The notes under the pieces were generated by a model. The model saw only the letters and a program-made list of their open reading frames with translations. It ran no database searches and was not told the origin of the DNA. A stretch of DNA of 64,000 nt, from contig NZ_KQ948146.1 of NCBI RefSeq assembly GCF_001513955.1, positions 222,476-286,475 of the forward strand, given 5' to 3'. Positions within the stretch are counted from its first letter, which is position 1, and each line of letters starts with the position of its first letter. Position numbers and translations under genes: made by a program. Positions 1-7,423 of the stretch are shown one piece after another. This DNA is from Streptomyces pseudovenezuelae (lineage in GTDB: Bacteria > Actinomycetota > Actinomycetes > Streptomycetales > Streptomycetaceae).

Positions 1-29
1 TGTAGCAGCCGCCGCAGGAGCCGCCGGTT

Positions 30-71
30 CGAGAAGGGTCGCCGTCCGCAGGGAGACGGCGGCCCTTCTCG
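30..71 (+). terminator. Strong hairpin, probable terminator of the preceding gene
   Basis: Bases 30-38 pair with 63-71 and bases 40-46 pair with 55-61, with one T-G wobble between them. This gives a stem of about 17 bp closing an 8-base loop. It is GC-rich with no clear T tract, as is usual for Streptomyces terminators. It lies just upstream of the first complete gene, so it probably ends transcription from a gene outside the window. The pairing is seen directly; the terminator role is inferred. Confidence 0.7.
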
Positions 72-147
72 CTGTCGACGGGCGGTGCCCGGCCGGTGGC
101 TGAGACCGACGCTCCGTCAGCTCGCCCGGCGTTGGAAGGGGTTCCGC

Positions 148-1176
148 ATGGGTACCCACAGGGCCATGCGAATAAGCGTGGTGGATGTGGGGTCGAACAC
201 GGTCCGGCTGGTGGTCGCGGACGCCGAGGGCGGGGTGCCCTTGCCGGTGCACACCGCGAAGTGGCGGCTGAGACTCGCCGATCATGTGCGGCCGGGTGGC
301 CCGGTGCCCGAGGAGGCCGTGGAACGACTGGTGGAGGCGGTGGTGGGCGCGAGCCGGACCGCCGCGAGATGGGGTGCGGCGGGGCCGCTGGCCTTCGCGA
401 CGGCGGTGGTGCGCTCCGCGCCGAACCGCCAGGAGGTGCTGCGCACCGTCCGCGCCCGGACCGGCATAGGGCTGTACACCCTGCCGGGCGAGGTGGAGGC
501 GGAGCTCACGTTTCTCGGGGCCCGGCGCTGGATGGGCTGGCGCGCGGGGCCGCTCGCGCTGTTCGACATCGGCGGCGGATCGCTCGAAGTGGCCTTCGGG
601 CGCGGGCGGTTGCCGGACTATGTGGCCTCGCTGCCGTTGGGCGCGGGCCGGCTGACCCACGAGTTCTTCGAGGGGCAGGATCCGCCGCCCCCGGAGGCGC
701 TGCGGGCGCTGCGCCGCAAGGTCCGCCACCAGCTGCGGGACGTGGCGTCACGGATCCGCTGGGAGGGACCGCGCACCGCGGTGGCCACCTCACGCACCTT
801 CGAGCAGCTGGGGCGGCTGTGCGGGACCCCGCCCGGGCGGCGCGGACCGTTCGTGGAACGCCGGATGCGCCGCGCGGACCTGCGGGAGGCCGTCGAGCGC
901 CTGGCCGCCCTGCCGGCACCGCGCCGCGCCGAACTGCCCGGCATCTCCGCTCCGCGCGCCGCGCAGAGCCTGGCCGGTGCGGTGGTGGGGCACACGGCGA
1001 TGAAACTCACCGGGGTCAGGACCGTCACCATCTGCCCCTGGGCCATCCGCGAGGGGGTGCTGCTGCGGCACATCGAGGACGGCCCCTCCTGGTGGGCCGA
1101 GATCGCCCGCCGCAACGAGGAGCACACCGCTCCCCCCGAGCCGGTCCCCCTGCGGATCGCCACCGCCACCACCTGA
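148..1176 (+). CDS. Ppx/GppA family exopolyphosphatase
   Basis: Predicted phosphatase of the actin-like ASKHA fold that removes phosphate from polyphosphate or pppGpp in the cytoplasm. The N-terminal phosphate-binding signature VVDVGSNTVRLVV and the second signature FDIGGGSLEVAFG (about residue 143) are both intact. At about 342 residues it matches the short actinobacterial form without the C-terminal HD-like extension of E. coli Ppx. I chose the ATG at 148 because GGAAGGGG sits 6 bases before it; an ATG at 166 (MRISVVDVG) and a GTG at 85 are alternatives. It appears monocistronic. The choice between polyphosphate and pppGpp as substrate cannot be made from sequence. Confidence 0.93.
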   Translation: MGTHRAMRISVVDVGSNTVRLVVADAEGGVPLPVHTAKWRLRLADHVRPGGPVPEEAVERLVEAVVGASRTAARWGAAGPLAFATAVVRSAPNRQEVLRTVRARTGIGLYTLPGEVEAELTFLGARRWMGWRAGPLALFDIGGGSLEVAFGRGRLPDYVASLPLGAGRLTHEFFEGQDPPPPEALRALRRKVRHQLRDVASRIRWEGPRTAVATSRTFEQLGRLCGTPPGRRGPFVERRMRRADLREAVERLAALPAPRRAELPGISAPRAAQSLAGAVVGHTAMKLTGVRTVTICPWAIREGVLLRHIEDGPSWWAEIARRNEEHTAPPEPVPLRIATATT

Positions 1177-1313
1177 ACGAGGAAGAAGGAAGGTCAGCCG
1201 GGGACGCGACCACCCCGAACCAGCGTGACCAGGAGGAGTCCGGCGGAGCGTGACCCCGGACCGGTCCCGGGCGGACGGAGGGTGATCCGCCGACGCCCGG
1301 GTACTCGGGGCCC

Positions 1314-2327
1314 ATGCCTCAGGACCCACGTGAACCACAGCTGCCGCCGGCCCGGGGCCCGGTCTCCGCCGCAGTCCAGGAGTATCTGCTCGGCGCCGGA
1401 CCCCTGCCGCCTCCCGAGACCGTGGCCAGGGCGGACGTGTACGGCGACGACCTCCAGCTGGCCCTGTACCTCTGCTACGAACTGCACTACCGCGGCTTCG
1501 CGGGCGTCTCCGGCGACCACGAGTGGGACCCCGACCTCCTGCGCACCAGGGCAGCCCTGGAACACCGCTTCCTGTCCGCCCTGCGTACGGACACCCCGGT
1601 CCACGACAGCGTCGAGGACGCGCTCGCCGGGCTCCTCGTGGAGCCGGTCGACGGCACGGGGGTCAGCCATCACCTGAGCGAGGAGGGCGAGCTGTGGCAG
1701 GTGCGCGAGTACGCGGCCCAGCGCTCGCTCTATCACCTCAAGGAGGCCGACCCGCACGCGTGGGTGCTGCCGCGGCTGTGGGGCCGGGCCAAGGCGGGCA
1801 TGGCGGCGGTGGAGTTCGACGAGTTCGGCGGCGGCCGCCCCGACCGTGTGCACGCCCTGCTCTTCGCGAACCTGATGACGGACCTGGGCCTGGACACGAC
1901 GTACGGGCACTACCTGGACGCGGCCTGCGCCGAGATGCTCGCCACGGTGAACCTCATGTCCCTGCTGGGCCTGCACCGCAGCCTGCGCGGAGCCCTCGTG
2001 GGCCACTTCGCGGCGGTCGAGATCACCTCCTCCCCCGGCTCCCGGCGACTGGCCGAGGCGATGCGCCGCACCGGCGCGGGAACGGCCGCCGAGCACTTCT
2101 ACGACGAGCACGTCGAGGCCGACGCCGTCCATGAACAGGTCGTACGCCACGAGGTGATCGGCGGTCTGCTGGCCGAGGAACCGCACCTCGCCGCCGATGT
2201 CGCCTTCGGCATCGACGTCACCGGACAGGTCGAGGACCGGCTCGCCGACCGCCTGCTGCGCGACTGGGCGGACGGACGCTCGTCCCTGCGCACTCCCCTT
2301 CCTTCCGAAAAACACCATATTTCCTGA
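1314..2327 (+). CDS. Iron-containing redox enzyme, haem-oxygenase-like fold
   Basis: A 337-residue all-alpha protein resembling the Haem_oxygenas_2 / haem-oxygenase-like diiron oxidase group. The region YDEHVEADAVHEQVVRHE (about residues 262-279) supplies Glu, His, Asp and His spaced like metal ligands, and earlier helices carry further Glu/His such as AALEHRF. Relatives include diiron oxygenases acting on amino or fatty acids, but the substrate here is unknown. The stop codon abuts the ATG of the downstream methyltransferase, so the two are translationally coupled, and a CDGSH Fe-S protein follows. The context suggests an iron-dependent oxidation with a small Fe-S partner, which is inference. 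Confidence 0.82.
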   Translation: MPQDPREPQLPPARGPVSAAVQEYLLGAGPLPPPETVARADVYGDDLQLALYLCYELHYRGFAGVSGDHEWDPDLLRTRAALEHRFLSALRTDTPVHDSVEDALAGLLVEPVDGTGVSHHLSEEGELWQVREYAAQRSLYHLKEADPHAWVLPRLWGRAKAGMAAVEFDEFGGGRPDRVHALLFANLMTDLGLDTTYGHYLDAACAEMLATVNLMSLLGLHRSLRGALVGHFAAVEITSSPGSRRLAEAMRRTGAGTAAEHFYDEHVEADAVHEQVVRHEVIGGLLAEEPHLAADVAFGIDVTGQVEDRLADRLLRDWADGRSSLRTPLPSEKHHIS

Positions 2328-3014
2328 ATGTCGGGGTACTTGGGGCAGGTGAGATCACTGATTCCCCCCTTGGCCCTCCCGGGCGTCTACAGCCCTCAGG
2401 AGGACACCGCGCTGCTGGCCGGAGCCCTGTCCGAAGAACCGCTGCCGCCCGGCGCGGACGTCCTCGACGTGGGCACCGGGACCGGCGCCCTCGCGCTCCA
2501 GGCGGCCCGCCGGGGCAGCCGGGTGACCGCGGTCGACGTGTCGTGGCGAGCGGTGTGCACGGCCCGGGCGAACGCCTGGCTGACCGGCGCCTCCGTCCGA
2601 GTCCGGCGCGGAAACCTCTTCCACCCCGTGCGGGACCAGTCGTTCGACCTCATTCTGACCAATCCGCCGTATGTGCCGGCACCGACGGACACGCGCCCGC
2701 CGCGCGGAAGGGCCCGGGCCTGGGACGCGGGCCACGACGGGCGTTTCGTGCTGGACCGCGTCTGCCGGGAGGCCCCCACCCTGCTGCGACCCGGAGGAGT
2801 GCTGCTGATCGTGCACTCGGAACTGAGCGACTCCGGACGGACGGTGGGGCACCTGCGCGAGGCCGGCCTCAAAGCCGCCGTGACCCGCCGTCACCGCATC
2901 GCGTTCGGGCCGGTGCTGCGGACGCGGAAGGACTGGCTGCGTGAGCGCGGTCTGCTCGCCGCCGCCGACGAGAAGGAAGAGCTGGTGGTCGTCCGTGCCG
3001 AACTCCCCCTCTGA
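2328..3014 (+). CDS. HemK2/MTQ2-like SAM-dependent methyltransferase
   Basis: A 228-residue class I methyltransferase. Motif I is DVGTGTGALALQAARRG (about residues 46-62), the acidic motif II is VTAVDVS, and the catalytic-type NPPYVP tetrad region lies near residue 111. NPPY is typical of enzymes that methylate amide or amino nitrogen, such as HemK/PrmC on release-factor glutamine. The N-terminal sequence VYSPQEDTALLA is characteristic of the HemK2 branch. It begins at the base after the upstream TGA and overlaps the downstream CDGSH gene, so it is the middle gene of a three-gene operon. The target is unknown; the diiron partner or a small molecule are both possible. Confidence 0.85.
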   Translation: MSGYLGQVRSLIPPLALPGVYSPQEDTALLAGALSEEPLPPGADVLDVGTGTGALALQAARRGSRVTAVDVSWRAVCTARANAWLTGASVRVRRGNLFHPVRDQSFDLILTNPPYVPAPTDTRPPRGRARAWDAGHDGRFVLDRVCREAPTLLRPGGVLLIVHSELSDSGRTVGHLREAGLKAAVTRRHRIAFGPVLRTRKDWLRERGLLAAADEKEELVVVRAELPL

Positions 3015-3204
3015 CGCCGACCGGCCGTGCCGCGTCCGGATCCAGCACCGCGGCCCACTGCTCGTGGAGGGCCCCGTGGAAGTGGAACTGGAGGACGGCT
3101 CCACGGTCGTCTCGGACCGCTTCCGGGTGGCCCTGTGCACCTGCCGGCGCAGTCGTCGCTACCCGTGGTGCGACACCAGCCACCGGGAGCGGACCCGCCC
3201 ATAG
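2995..3204 (+). CDS. CDGSH iron-sulfur domain protein
   Basis: A 69-residue protein whose C-terminus carries the mitoNEET-type 2Fe-2S signature: ALCTCRRSRRYPWCDTSH has Cys-X-Cys, a third Cys followed by Asp, and the terminal His (CDxSH in place of CDGSH). The three-Cys-one-His set is complete. The start is taken as the GTG at 2995, overlapping the methyltransferase by 20 bases, with a purine-rich AGAAGGAAGAG upstream; a GTG at 2941 in the same frame is the alternative. Small bacterial CDGSH proteins act as electron or cluster carriers. Coupling to a haem-oxygenase-like iron enzyme suggests it serves that enzyme. Confidence 0.85.
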   Translation: MPNSPSDADRPCRVRIQHRGPLLVEGPVEVELEDGSTVVSDRFRVALCTCRRSRRYPWCDTSHRERTRP

Positions 3205-3340
3205 AACAGAAGTCAACGCAATTGACAGAAATTCACCAAGCCGAGTGAACCAGCTGGTGCGGGCCCCGCTGCGTGGATGGCCCGGGCCGTCGCGGGGTAA
3301 CTACCGAGATCGAATGCTCCCTCGCCGAGGTGGGGCGGCC

Positions 3341-3835
3341 ATGACATCGGAGTCCGACGACCGCGCTCCCGCAGCGCGCGCTCCCGCAACACCTGCGGCC
3401 AATCCGTACGCCCGCACCCGGGTGGACGGCGGCTGCACGGTGGTGGCGGCGGCCGGCGAGATCGATCTGGCGACGGCGGGCTTCCTGCAGGAACACCTGG
3501 ACGCGGCGACCGCGACCGGCCGACCCGACGTACTGGTCGATCTGCGGGGCGTCGAGTTCTTCGACTGCTCGGGCCTGCGCGTGCTGTGCCGCGCCGAATC
3601 GCGGGCCCGGCAGCGCGGCGGGCGACTGCGGGTGGTCACCGACGGGCCGCGCCTGCACCGGCTGTTGCGCGCGTCCGGTCTGATGCGCCGATTCCCACCG
3701 CTCCTGGAGATCCCGGAGTCCCCCGGTCTCCCGGCGCTTCCGGATCTCCCCGAGCCTTCCGAGCCTCCCGGGGCCCCTGGGTCTCCCGGGTCCCCTGAGT
3801 CTCCTTGGTTCCCTGAACCTCCCGACCAGCGGTGA
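3341..3835 (+). CDS. STAS-domain anti-sigma factor antagonist with Pro/Gly tail
   Basis: A 164-residue protein. Residues about 25-120 form a STAS domain, with the phosphorylatable-serine region VEFFDCSGLRVL matching the SpoIIAA/RsbV DxSG site. Such proteins release sigma factors by binding their anti-sigma kinases. The last 45 residues are an unusual tail made almost only of Pro, Gly, Ser, Glu, Ala and Leu in tripeptide-like units such as GAPGSPGSPESP, reminiscent of collagen-like GXY runs. No anti-sigma kinase or sigma gene is adjacent. ATG 3341 follows GAGGTGGGG; an ATG at 3314 is possible. A strong hairpin follows the stop. Confidence 0.85.
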   Translation: MTSESDDRAPAARAPATPAANPYARTRVDGGCTVVAAAGEIDLATAGFLQEHLDAATATGRPDVLVDLRGVEFFDCSGLRVLCRAESRARQRGGRLRVVTDGPRLHRLLRASGLMRRFPPLLEIPESPGLPALPDLPEPSEPPGAPGSPGSPESPWFPEPPDQR

Positions 3836-3836
3836 C

Positions 3837-3880
3837 CCGAGGGTCCGGCGGACGGCCCCACTCCGTCCGCCGGACCTCGG
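3837..3880 (+). terminator. Hairpin terminator after the STAS gene
   Basis: Bases 3837-3855 and 3863-3880 form a stem of about 18 bp (CCGAG-GTCCGGCGGACGG against its complement, with one bulged G) and a 7-base loop. It begins two bases after the STAS stop and lies between convergent genes, so it could serve both strands. Confidence 0.7.
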
Positions 3881-3969
3881 TGCGGGATCACGGGCTTCCG
3901 TGAAAGGGGCGGCACTCCCCAACTGCGGGCCCCTCGGGCAGGTCACGGGCACCGCGCGACCCCGGTCCC

Positions 3970-4398
3970 TCAGAACGCGAAGAGGGTCCCGTAGGAGCTC
4001 TTCACGCACTCGTTGGCGAAGGTCCGTTCGTAGGAGACGCGCTGGCCCCGCCAGACGCCGTCTACCGTGACCACCACGGGGTTGTACTCCCTGGTGCACA
4101 GGGCGCCGGAACCGGCCCCGAGAGCGTCGAAGTCCCCTCCGGCGGAGCGGAGTTCGGCACAGGCCGAAGTCGCGGCCGGATGGGTGCCCGACGAGGTCGG
4201 GGCACAGGTCAGGGTCACGGCACGTTCCGGGGTGACGGTGGCGGCGCTCTCGCCGTGGCCGAGGGTGAGCACGAGGGCCGACGGAGCGTAGAGGCCTGAG
4301 GCGGCGGCCGGTTCGGCGAGGGCGGCCCCGGTCAGGGGTCCGCAGACGGCGGTGGCCGTGAGGCCGAGGGTCGCTGCCCAGCGCGCGGTGTTCCGCAT
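3970..4398 (-). CDS. Secreted subtilisin-inhibitor-like (SSI family) protease inhibitor
   Basis: Secreted serine-protease inhibitor of Streptomyces SSI type, about 142 residues including a signal peptide (RNTARW, hydrophobic core, cleavage near ALAEPA). The mature part has the four family cysteines and the family end motifs [21 protein letters not shown] and GTLFAF. The reactive loop reads [10 protein letters not shown], so the P1 residue is Arg and P1' is Glu. In SSI itself P1 is Met (subtilisin); Arg or Lys at P1 gives trypsin-like specificity in relatives such as plasminostreptin. I use the ATG at 4398, which has AAGGA nine bases away; an ATG at 4407 directly abuts that site. It is monocistronic. 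Confidence 0.92.
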   Translation of the reverse strand: MRNTARWAATLGLTATAVCGPLTGAALAEPAAASGLYAPSALVLTLGHGESAATVTPERAVTLTCAPTSSGTHPAATSACAELRSAGGDFDALGAGSGALCTREYNPVVVTVDGVWRGQRVSYERTFANECVKSSYGTLFAF

Positions 4399-4693
4399 TG
4401 TGTGCATCCTTCCGCTGGATTCGAGGGTGTGCCCTCCGACTCGGTCGGTGCCGGAGCGGCGACCGCGAGTCTGCCGAGTCCTGGCCCCGACTTCACATCG
4501 ACCCCACAGCTTTCAGTAACCTTGTGTGTTGAATCAGTGGCGCGAAGTCACATCATCCGAACAGCTGAGCCCTGTAACCGGGCGGTTCTTGATCGCCCGA
4601 TCCGGCCGGATGGCCTGAACACCCCGCTTCGGCAATAGGCCTGAAACATTCCGCTTCAGCCGTCGGCGCACACCGCCCCGACCCCTTGCGTTC

Positions 4694-5284
4694 ATGAAGC
4701 AGACGAGTAATCGTCATTACATGATTACCGACGGACAACGAGAGCAGCTGCGCGGCTGGTTCACCGGCCGCTTGCCCGACGACCTCTTCGAGGCCCTGGT
4801 CGAGGTGGTCGTCGACCGCGAGGAGATCACCGTGATCGGCCGCATCCCCGGCCCTCGGCTCACCGAGGAGGTCTCGGCCGCCGAGCGGGAGGGGGCCGTG
4901 CAGGGCCGGATCCAGGAGTTCCGTGAGCGCACCCGGGAGGACCGCGTCGAGGTCGCCCGCGAGGCCGAGCACAAGTTCCGCCGCAAGGTGTCCTGGGGCG
5001 TGGAGTGCGACGGCGAGCGGGCCCTGTTCACGCATGTGGCCGCGCCCGTGATGACCCGGCTGCGCCAGCCCGAGCGACAGGTCCTGGACACCCTGATCGC
5101 CGGCGGGGTCGCCCGCAGCCGCAGCGACGCGCTCGCCTGGTGCGTCCGGCTGGTCCAGCGGCACACCGACGACTGGCTCGCCGAGCTGCGGGAGTCCCTG
5201 GAGCACGTCCAGCGGGTGCGGGAGCGGGGGCCGGACACCGAGGGGGTGGCCGACTCCTCCGCCGGGGACCCGGAACACGGATAG
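4694..5284 (+). CDS. Conserved Streptomyces protein of unknown function
   Basis: A 196-residue soluble protein with no signal peptide or membrane span. The sequence LITDGQREQL-type opening, a highly charged middle (residues about 60-105, rich in Arg/Glu and probably helical) and the segment LIAGGVARSRSDALAWCVRLV (about 137-157) are recognisable. The latter resembles the SRSDALA element of ribbon-helix-helix or CopG-like proteins, where it precedes the DNA-binding helices, so a DNA-associated role is possible but unproven. The start could be the ATG at 4694 or at 4721; neither has a strong ribosome site. I recall close homologs across Streptomyces, all unnamed. Confidence 0.8.
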   Translation: MKQTSNRHYMITDGQREQLRGWFTGRLPDDLFEALVEVVVDREEITVIGRIPGPRLTEEVSAAEREGAVQGRIQEFRERTREDRVEVAREAEHKFRRKVSWGVECDGERALFTHVAAPVMTRLRQPERQVLDTLIAGGVARSRSDALAWCVRLVQRHTDDWLAELRESLEHVQRVRERGPDTEGVADSSAGDPEHG

Positions 5285-5398
5285 GACATGCGGTTCCCTC
5301 GCCCCACGGGTCTTCGCCGTCGGGGGGCGCGGTCCGGCGAACGGTCGGCCGTGGCCGGTGAGGTGGCGAACGGTCCGTCCTCGCGCAGGTGACTGCAC

Positions 5399-5470
5399 CC
5401 CCCTGGGGGCGCGGGGAGCTGCGCGACCAGCCACACCGGACCCGCACCCGCCCGACAACCGAACCAGGCA
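5399..5470. repeat. Candidate dispersed Streptomyces intergenic repeat
   Basis: This stretch has the block CTGGGGGCGCGGGGAGCTG followed by CGCGACCAGCCACAC. From memory it closely resembles a short non-coding sequence scattered between genes in many Streptomyces genomes. It begins with a C6-T-G5 self-complementary core that could fold. Only this copy is evident in the window, so assignment as a repeat rests on recall, not on repetition seen here. Confidence 0.4.
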
Positions 5471-5520
5471 CCCCTTCAGGCGCCCGGGGAGTGGTCTGTG
5501 CCGTCGACCAGGTTGCGGGC

Positions 5521-6096
5521 ATGGGTCACTTCGTACTGGTGGCGGGAGCAAGGCTCGGGGCGTCCGCGTGGGACGAGGTGGCGGCCGCGTTGCGCGCGGC
5601 GGGACACCGGCCCCATCCGCTGACGTTGTCGGGCCTCGCGGAGAAGCGGGCTGTCCCGGCGGGACAGCAGACCCACGTGCGGGACATCGTCGACGAGGTC
5701 GAGCGTCTGGACCTGCGCGACGTGGTGCTGGTCGGGCACAGCTACGCGGGCGTCCCCGTGGGTCAGGCGGCCGAGCGGATCGGTGACCGGCTCGCGCGGG
5801 TGGTGTTCGTGAACTCCGAAGTGCCCGTCGACGGGGAGTCGTTCCTGTCCGGCTGGCCGAGCGACCACATCCGCAGGGAGATCGCGGACAACGACGGCTT
5901 CTGGCCGCCGGCGGGCGCGGACCACTACGCCGGCCAGGGGCTGACGGACGAGCAGATCGCCCGGATCGTCGACCGCTCGACCCCGCATCCGGGTGCCACG
6001 CTCACCGAACCCGCCGTCCTCACGCGCCTCTGGGCGAGCTCCCGGCGACGTACATCAAGTGCCTCCTCGACGACGAGGAACCGATGCCCGTCGTGA
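5521..6096 (+). pseudogene. Alpha/beta hydrolase, frameshifted and truncated
   Basis: The open frame encodes an alpha/beta hydrolase from MGHFVLVAGARLGA through the nucleophile elbow VGHSYAGV (about residue 77) to about residue 168. It then breaks into an unrelated Arg/Ser-rich tail ending at 6096. Adding one C in the run at 6027-6028 restores the expected family text PLGELPATYIKCLLDDEEP in another frame. That restored frame has no stop and runs on into the next gene, so the C-terminal segment that carries the catalytic His in intact relatives is also missing. It is therefore doubly damaged: a one-base deletion plus loss of the 3' end. The start has a plausible ATG but no strong ribosome site. 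Confidence 0.75.
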
Positions 6097-6194
6097 CCGA
6101 TCCTCAGCGCGCGCGGGCGGACCACCCCCTCCTGACCAGGGACCCGCCCCCGGATATCGTCGGCGCACCCGACGAGGAGAGGCGGTTCGGACGG

Positions 6195-7364
6195 ATGGCC
6201 AAGCACTGGGCGGACTTCCAGTACGAGATCTATCTGAACGGGATGTCGGGCGCGGTGCCCCGGCTGCCCACCGACCTGACCCGGCTGGAGGAGCTCACCG
6301 AGCAGCGGCTCGGCCCCGGGCCGGTGGGCTATGTGGCGGGCAGCGCGGGGGACGGCAGTACGGCGCGGGCCAACCGGGCGGCGCTGGAGCGGCGCCGGAT
6401 CGTCCCGCGCATGCTGCGGGACGTCCACGAACGCGATCTGTCGGTGGAGCTGTGGGGCCGTGCGCTGCCCGCCCCGCTGGCCCTCGCGCCGGTCGGCGTC
6501 CTGTCGATCATGCACCCGGACGCGGAGCCCGCGGCCGCCCGGGCGGCCGCGGCCCAGGGCGTGCCGTACATCCTGTCGTCCGCCTCCAGCACACCGATGG
6601 AGCAGGTCGCCGAGGCGATGGGGGACGCCGAGCGCTGGTTCCAGCTGTACTGGCCGAAGGACCCGCAGGTGGCCCTGAGCTTCCTGAACCGGGCGAAGGC
6701 GGCCGGGTTCACGGCCCTGGTCGTCACCCTGGACACCCCGCTGCTGTCCTGGCGGCCCCGCGATCTCGACCAGGCGTATCTGCCGTTCCTGCACGGCGTG
6801 GGCACCGCCAACTACTTCTCCGACCCGGCCTTCCGGGCGGGCCTGGCCAAGCCGGTGCACGAGGACCCGAACGCGGCCGTGCTGCACTTCGTCGGCATGT
6901 TCGCGGACCCCGGCAAGACCTGGCCCGACCTCGCTCTGCTGCGGGAGAACTGGGACGGACCGATCGTCCTCAAGGGCGTCCTGCACCCGGACGACGCCCG
7001 CCGCGCCGCCGACGCGGGGATGGACGGGGTCGTGGTCTCCAACCACGGCGGCCGGCAGGTCGCGGGGGCCGTCGCGGCGGCGGACGCGCTGCCCCGGGTG
7101 GTGGACGCGGTCGGCGACCGGCTGACCGTGCTCTTCGACAGCGGTGTGCGCACCGGCGACGACGTCTTCAAGGCCCTCGCGCTCGGCGCCCGCGCGGTGC
7201 TCCTGGGACGGCCGTACGTCTACGGCCTCGGACTCGACGGACAGGCGGGCGTCGAGCACGTGATCCGCTGTCTGCTCGCGGAGTTGGACCTCACGCTCGC
7301 ACTCTCGGGCCACGCGGGCCCGGCCACGGTCGGTCCCGAGGACCTCGTGGAGGACCCCCGCTGA
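6195..7364 (+). CDS. FMN-dependent alpha-hydroxy-acid oxidase (lactate 2-monooxygenase-like)
   Basis: A TIM-barrel flavoenzyme of the lactate oxidase/monooxygenase family, 389 residues from the ATG at 6195. The opening AKHWADFQYEIYLNG is typical of lactate 2-monooxygenases. The active-site base and substrate Arg lie in VVSNHGGRQVAG (about residue 281), and the FMN phosphate loop is FDSGVRTGDDVFKALALGA, followed by LGRPYVYGL. The predicted reaction is FMN-linked oxidation of L-lactate or a related 2-hydroxy acid. The frame is open back to 6084 and beyond because it continues the restored hydrolase frame; GAGGAGAGG at 6174 supports 6195. A perfect hairpin overlaps the stop codon. Confidence 0.9.
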   Translation: MAKHWADFQYEIYLNGMSGAVPRLPTDLTRLEELTEQRLGPGPVGYVAGSAGDGSTARANRAALERRRIVPRMLRDVHERDLSVELWGRALPAPLALAPVGVLSIMHPDAEPAAARAAAAQGVPYILSSASSTPMEQVAEAMGDAERWFQLYWPKDPQVALSFLNRAKAAGFTALVVTLDTPLLSWRPRDLDQAYLPFLHGVGTANYFSDPAFRAGLAKPVHEDPNAAVLHFVGMFADPGKTWPDLALLRENWDGPIVLKGVLHPDDARRAADAGMDGVVVSNHGGRQVAGAVAAADALPRVVDAVGDRLTVLFDSGVRTGDDVFKALALGARAVLLGRPYVYGLGLDGQAGVEHVIRCLLAELDLTLALSGHAGPATVGPEDLVEDPR

Positions 7365-7396
7365 GGGGAGGCCTCCGCGATGGGAGGCCTCCCCTC
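7363..7396 (+). terminator. Perfect 14-bp hairpin overlapping the stop codon
   Basis: GAGGGGAGGCCTCC (7363-7376) is followed by a 6-base loop and its exact complement (7383-7396). It starts inside the TGA of the flavoenzyme gene and separates it from the convergent lectin-domain gene. Confidence 0.8.
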
Positions 7397-7423
7397 CCTC
7401 GGGGGCCCGTGAGGGGACCGTCC

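Noticed and set aside
1..29. Possible 3' end of an upstream gene
   Set aside because: Too short to assign; an Ala/Gly-rich or Cys/Ser-rich tail could be read in different frames, so only the following hairpin is reported.
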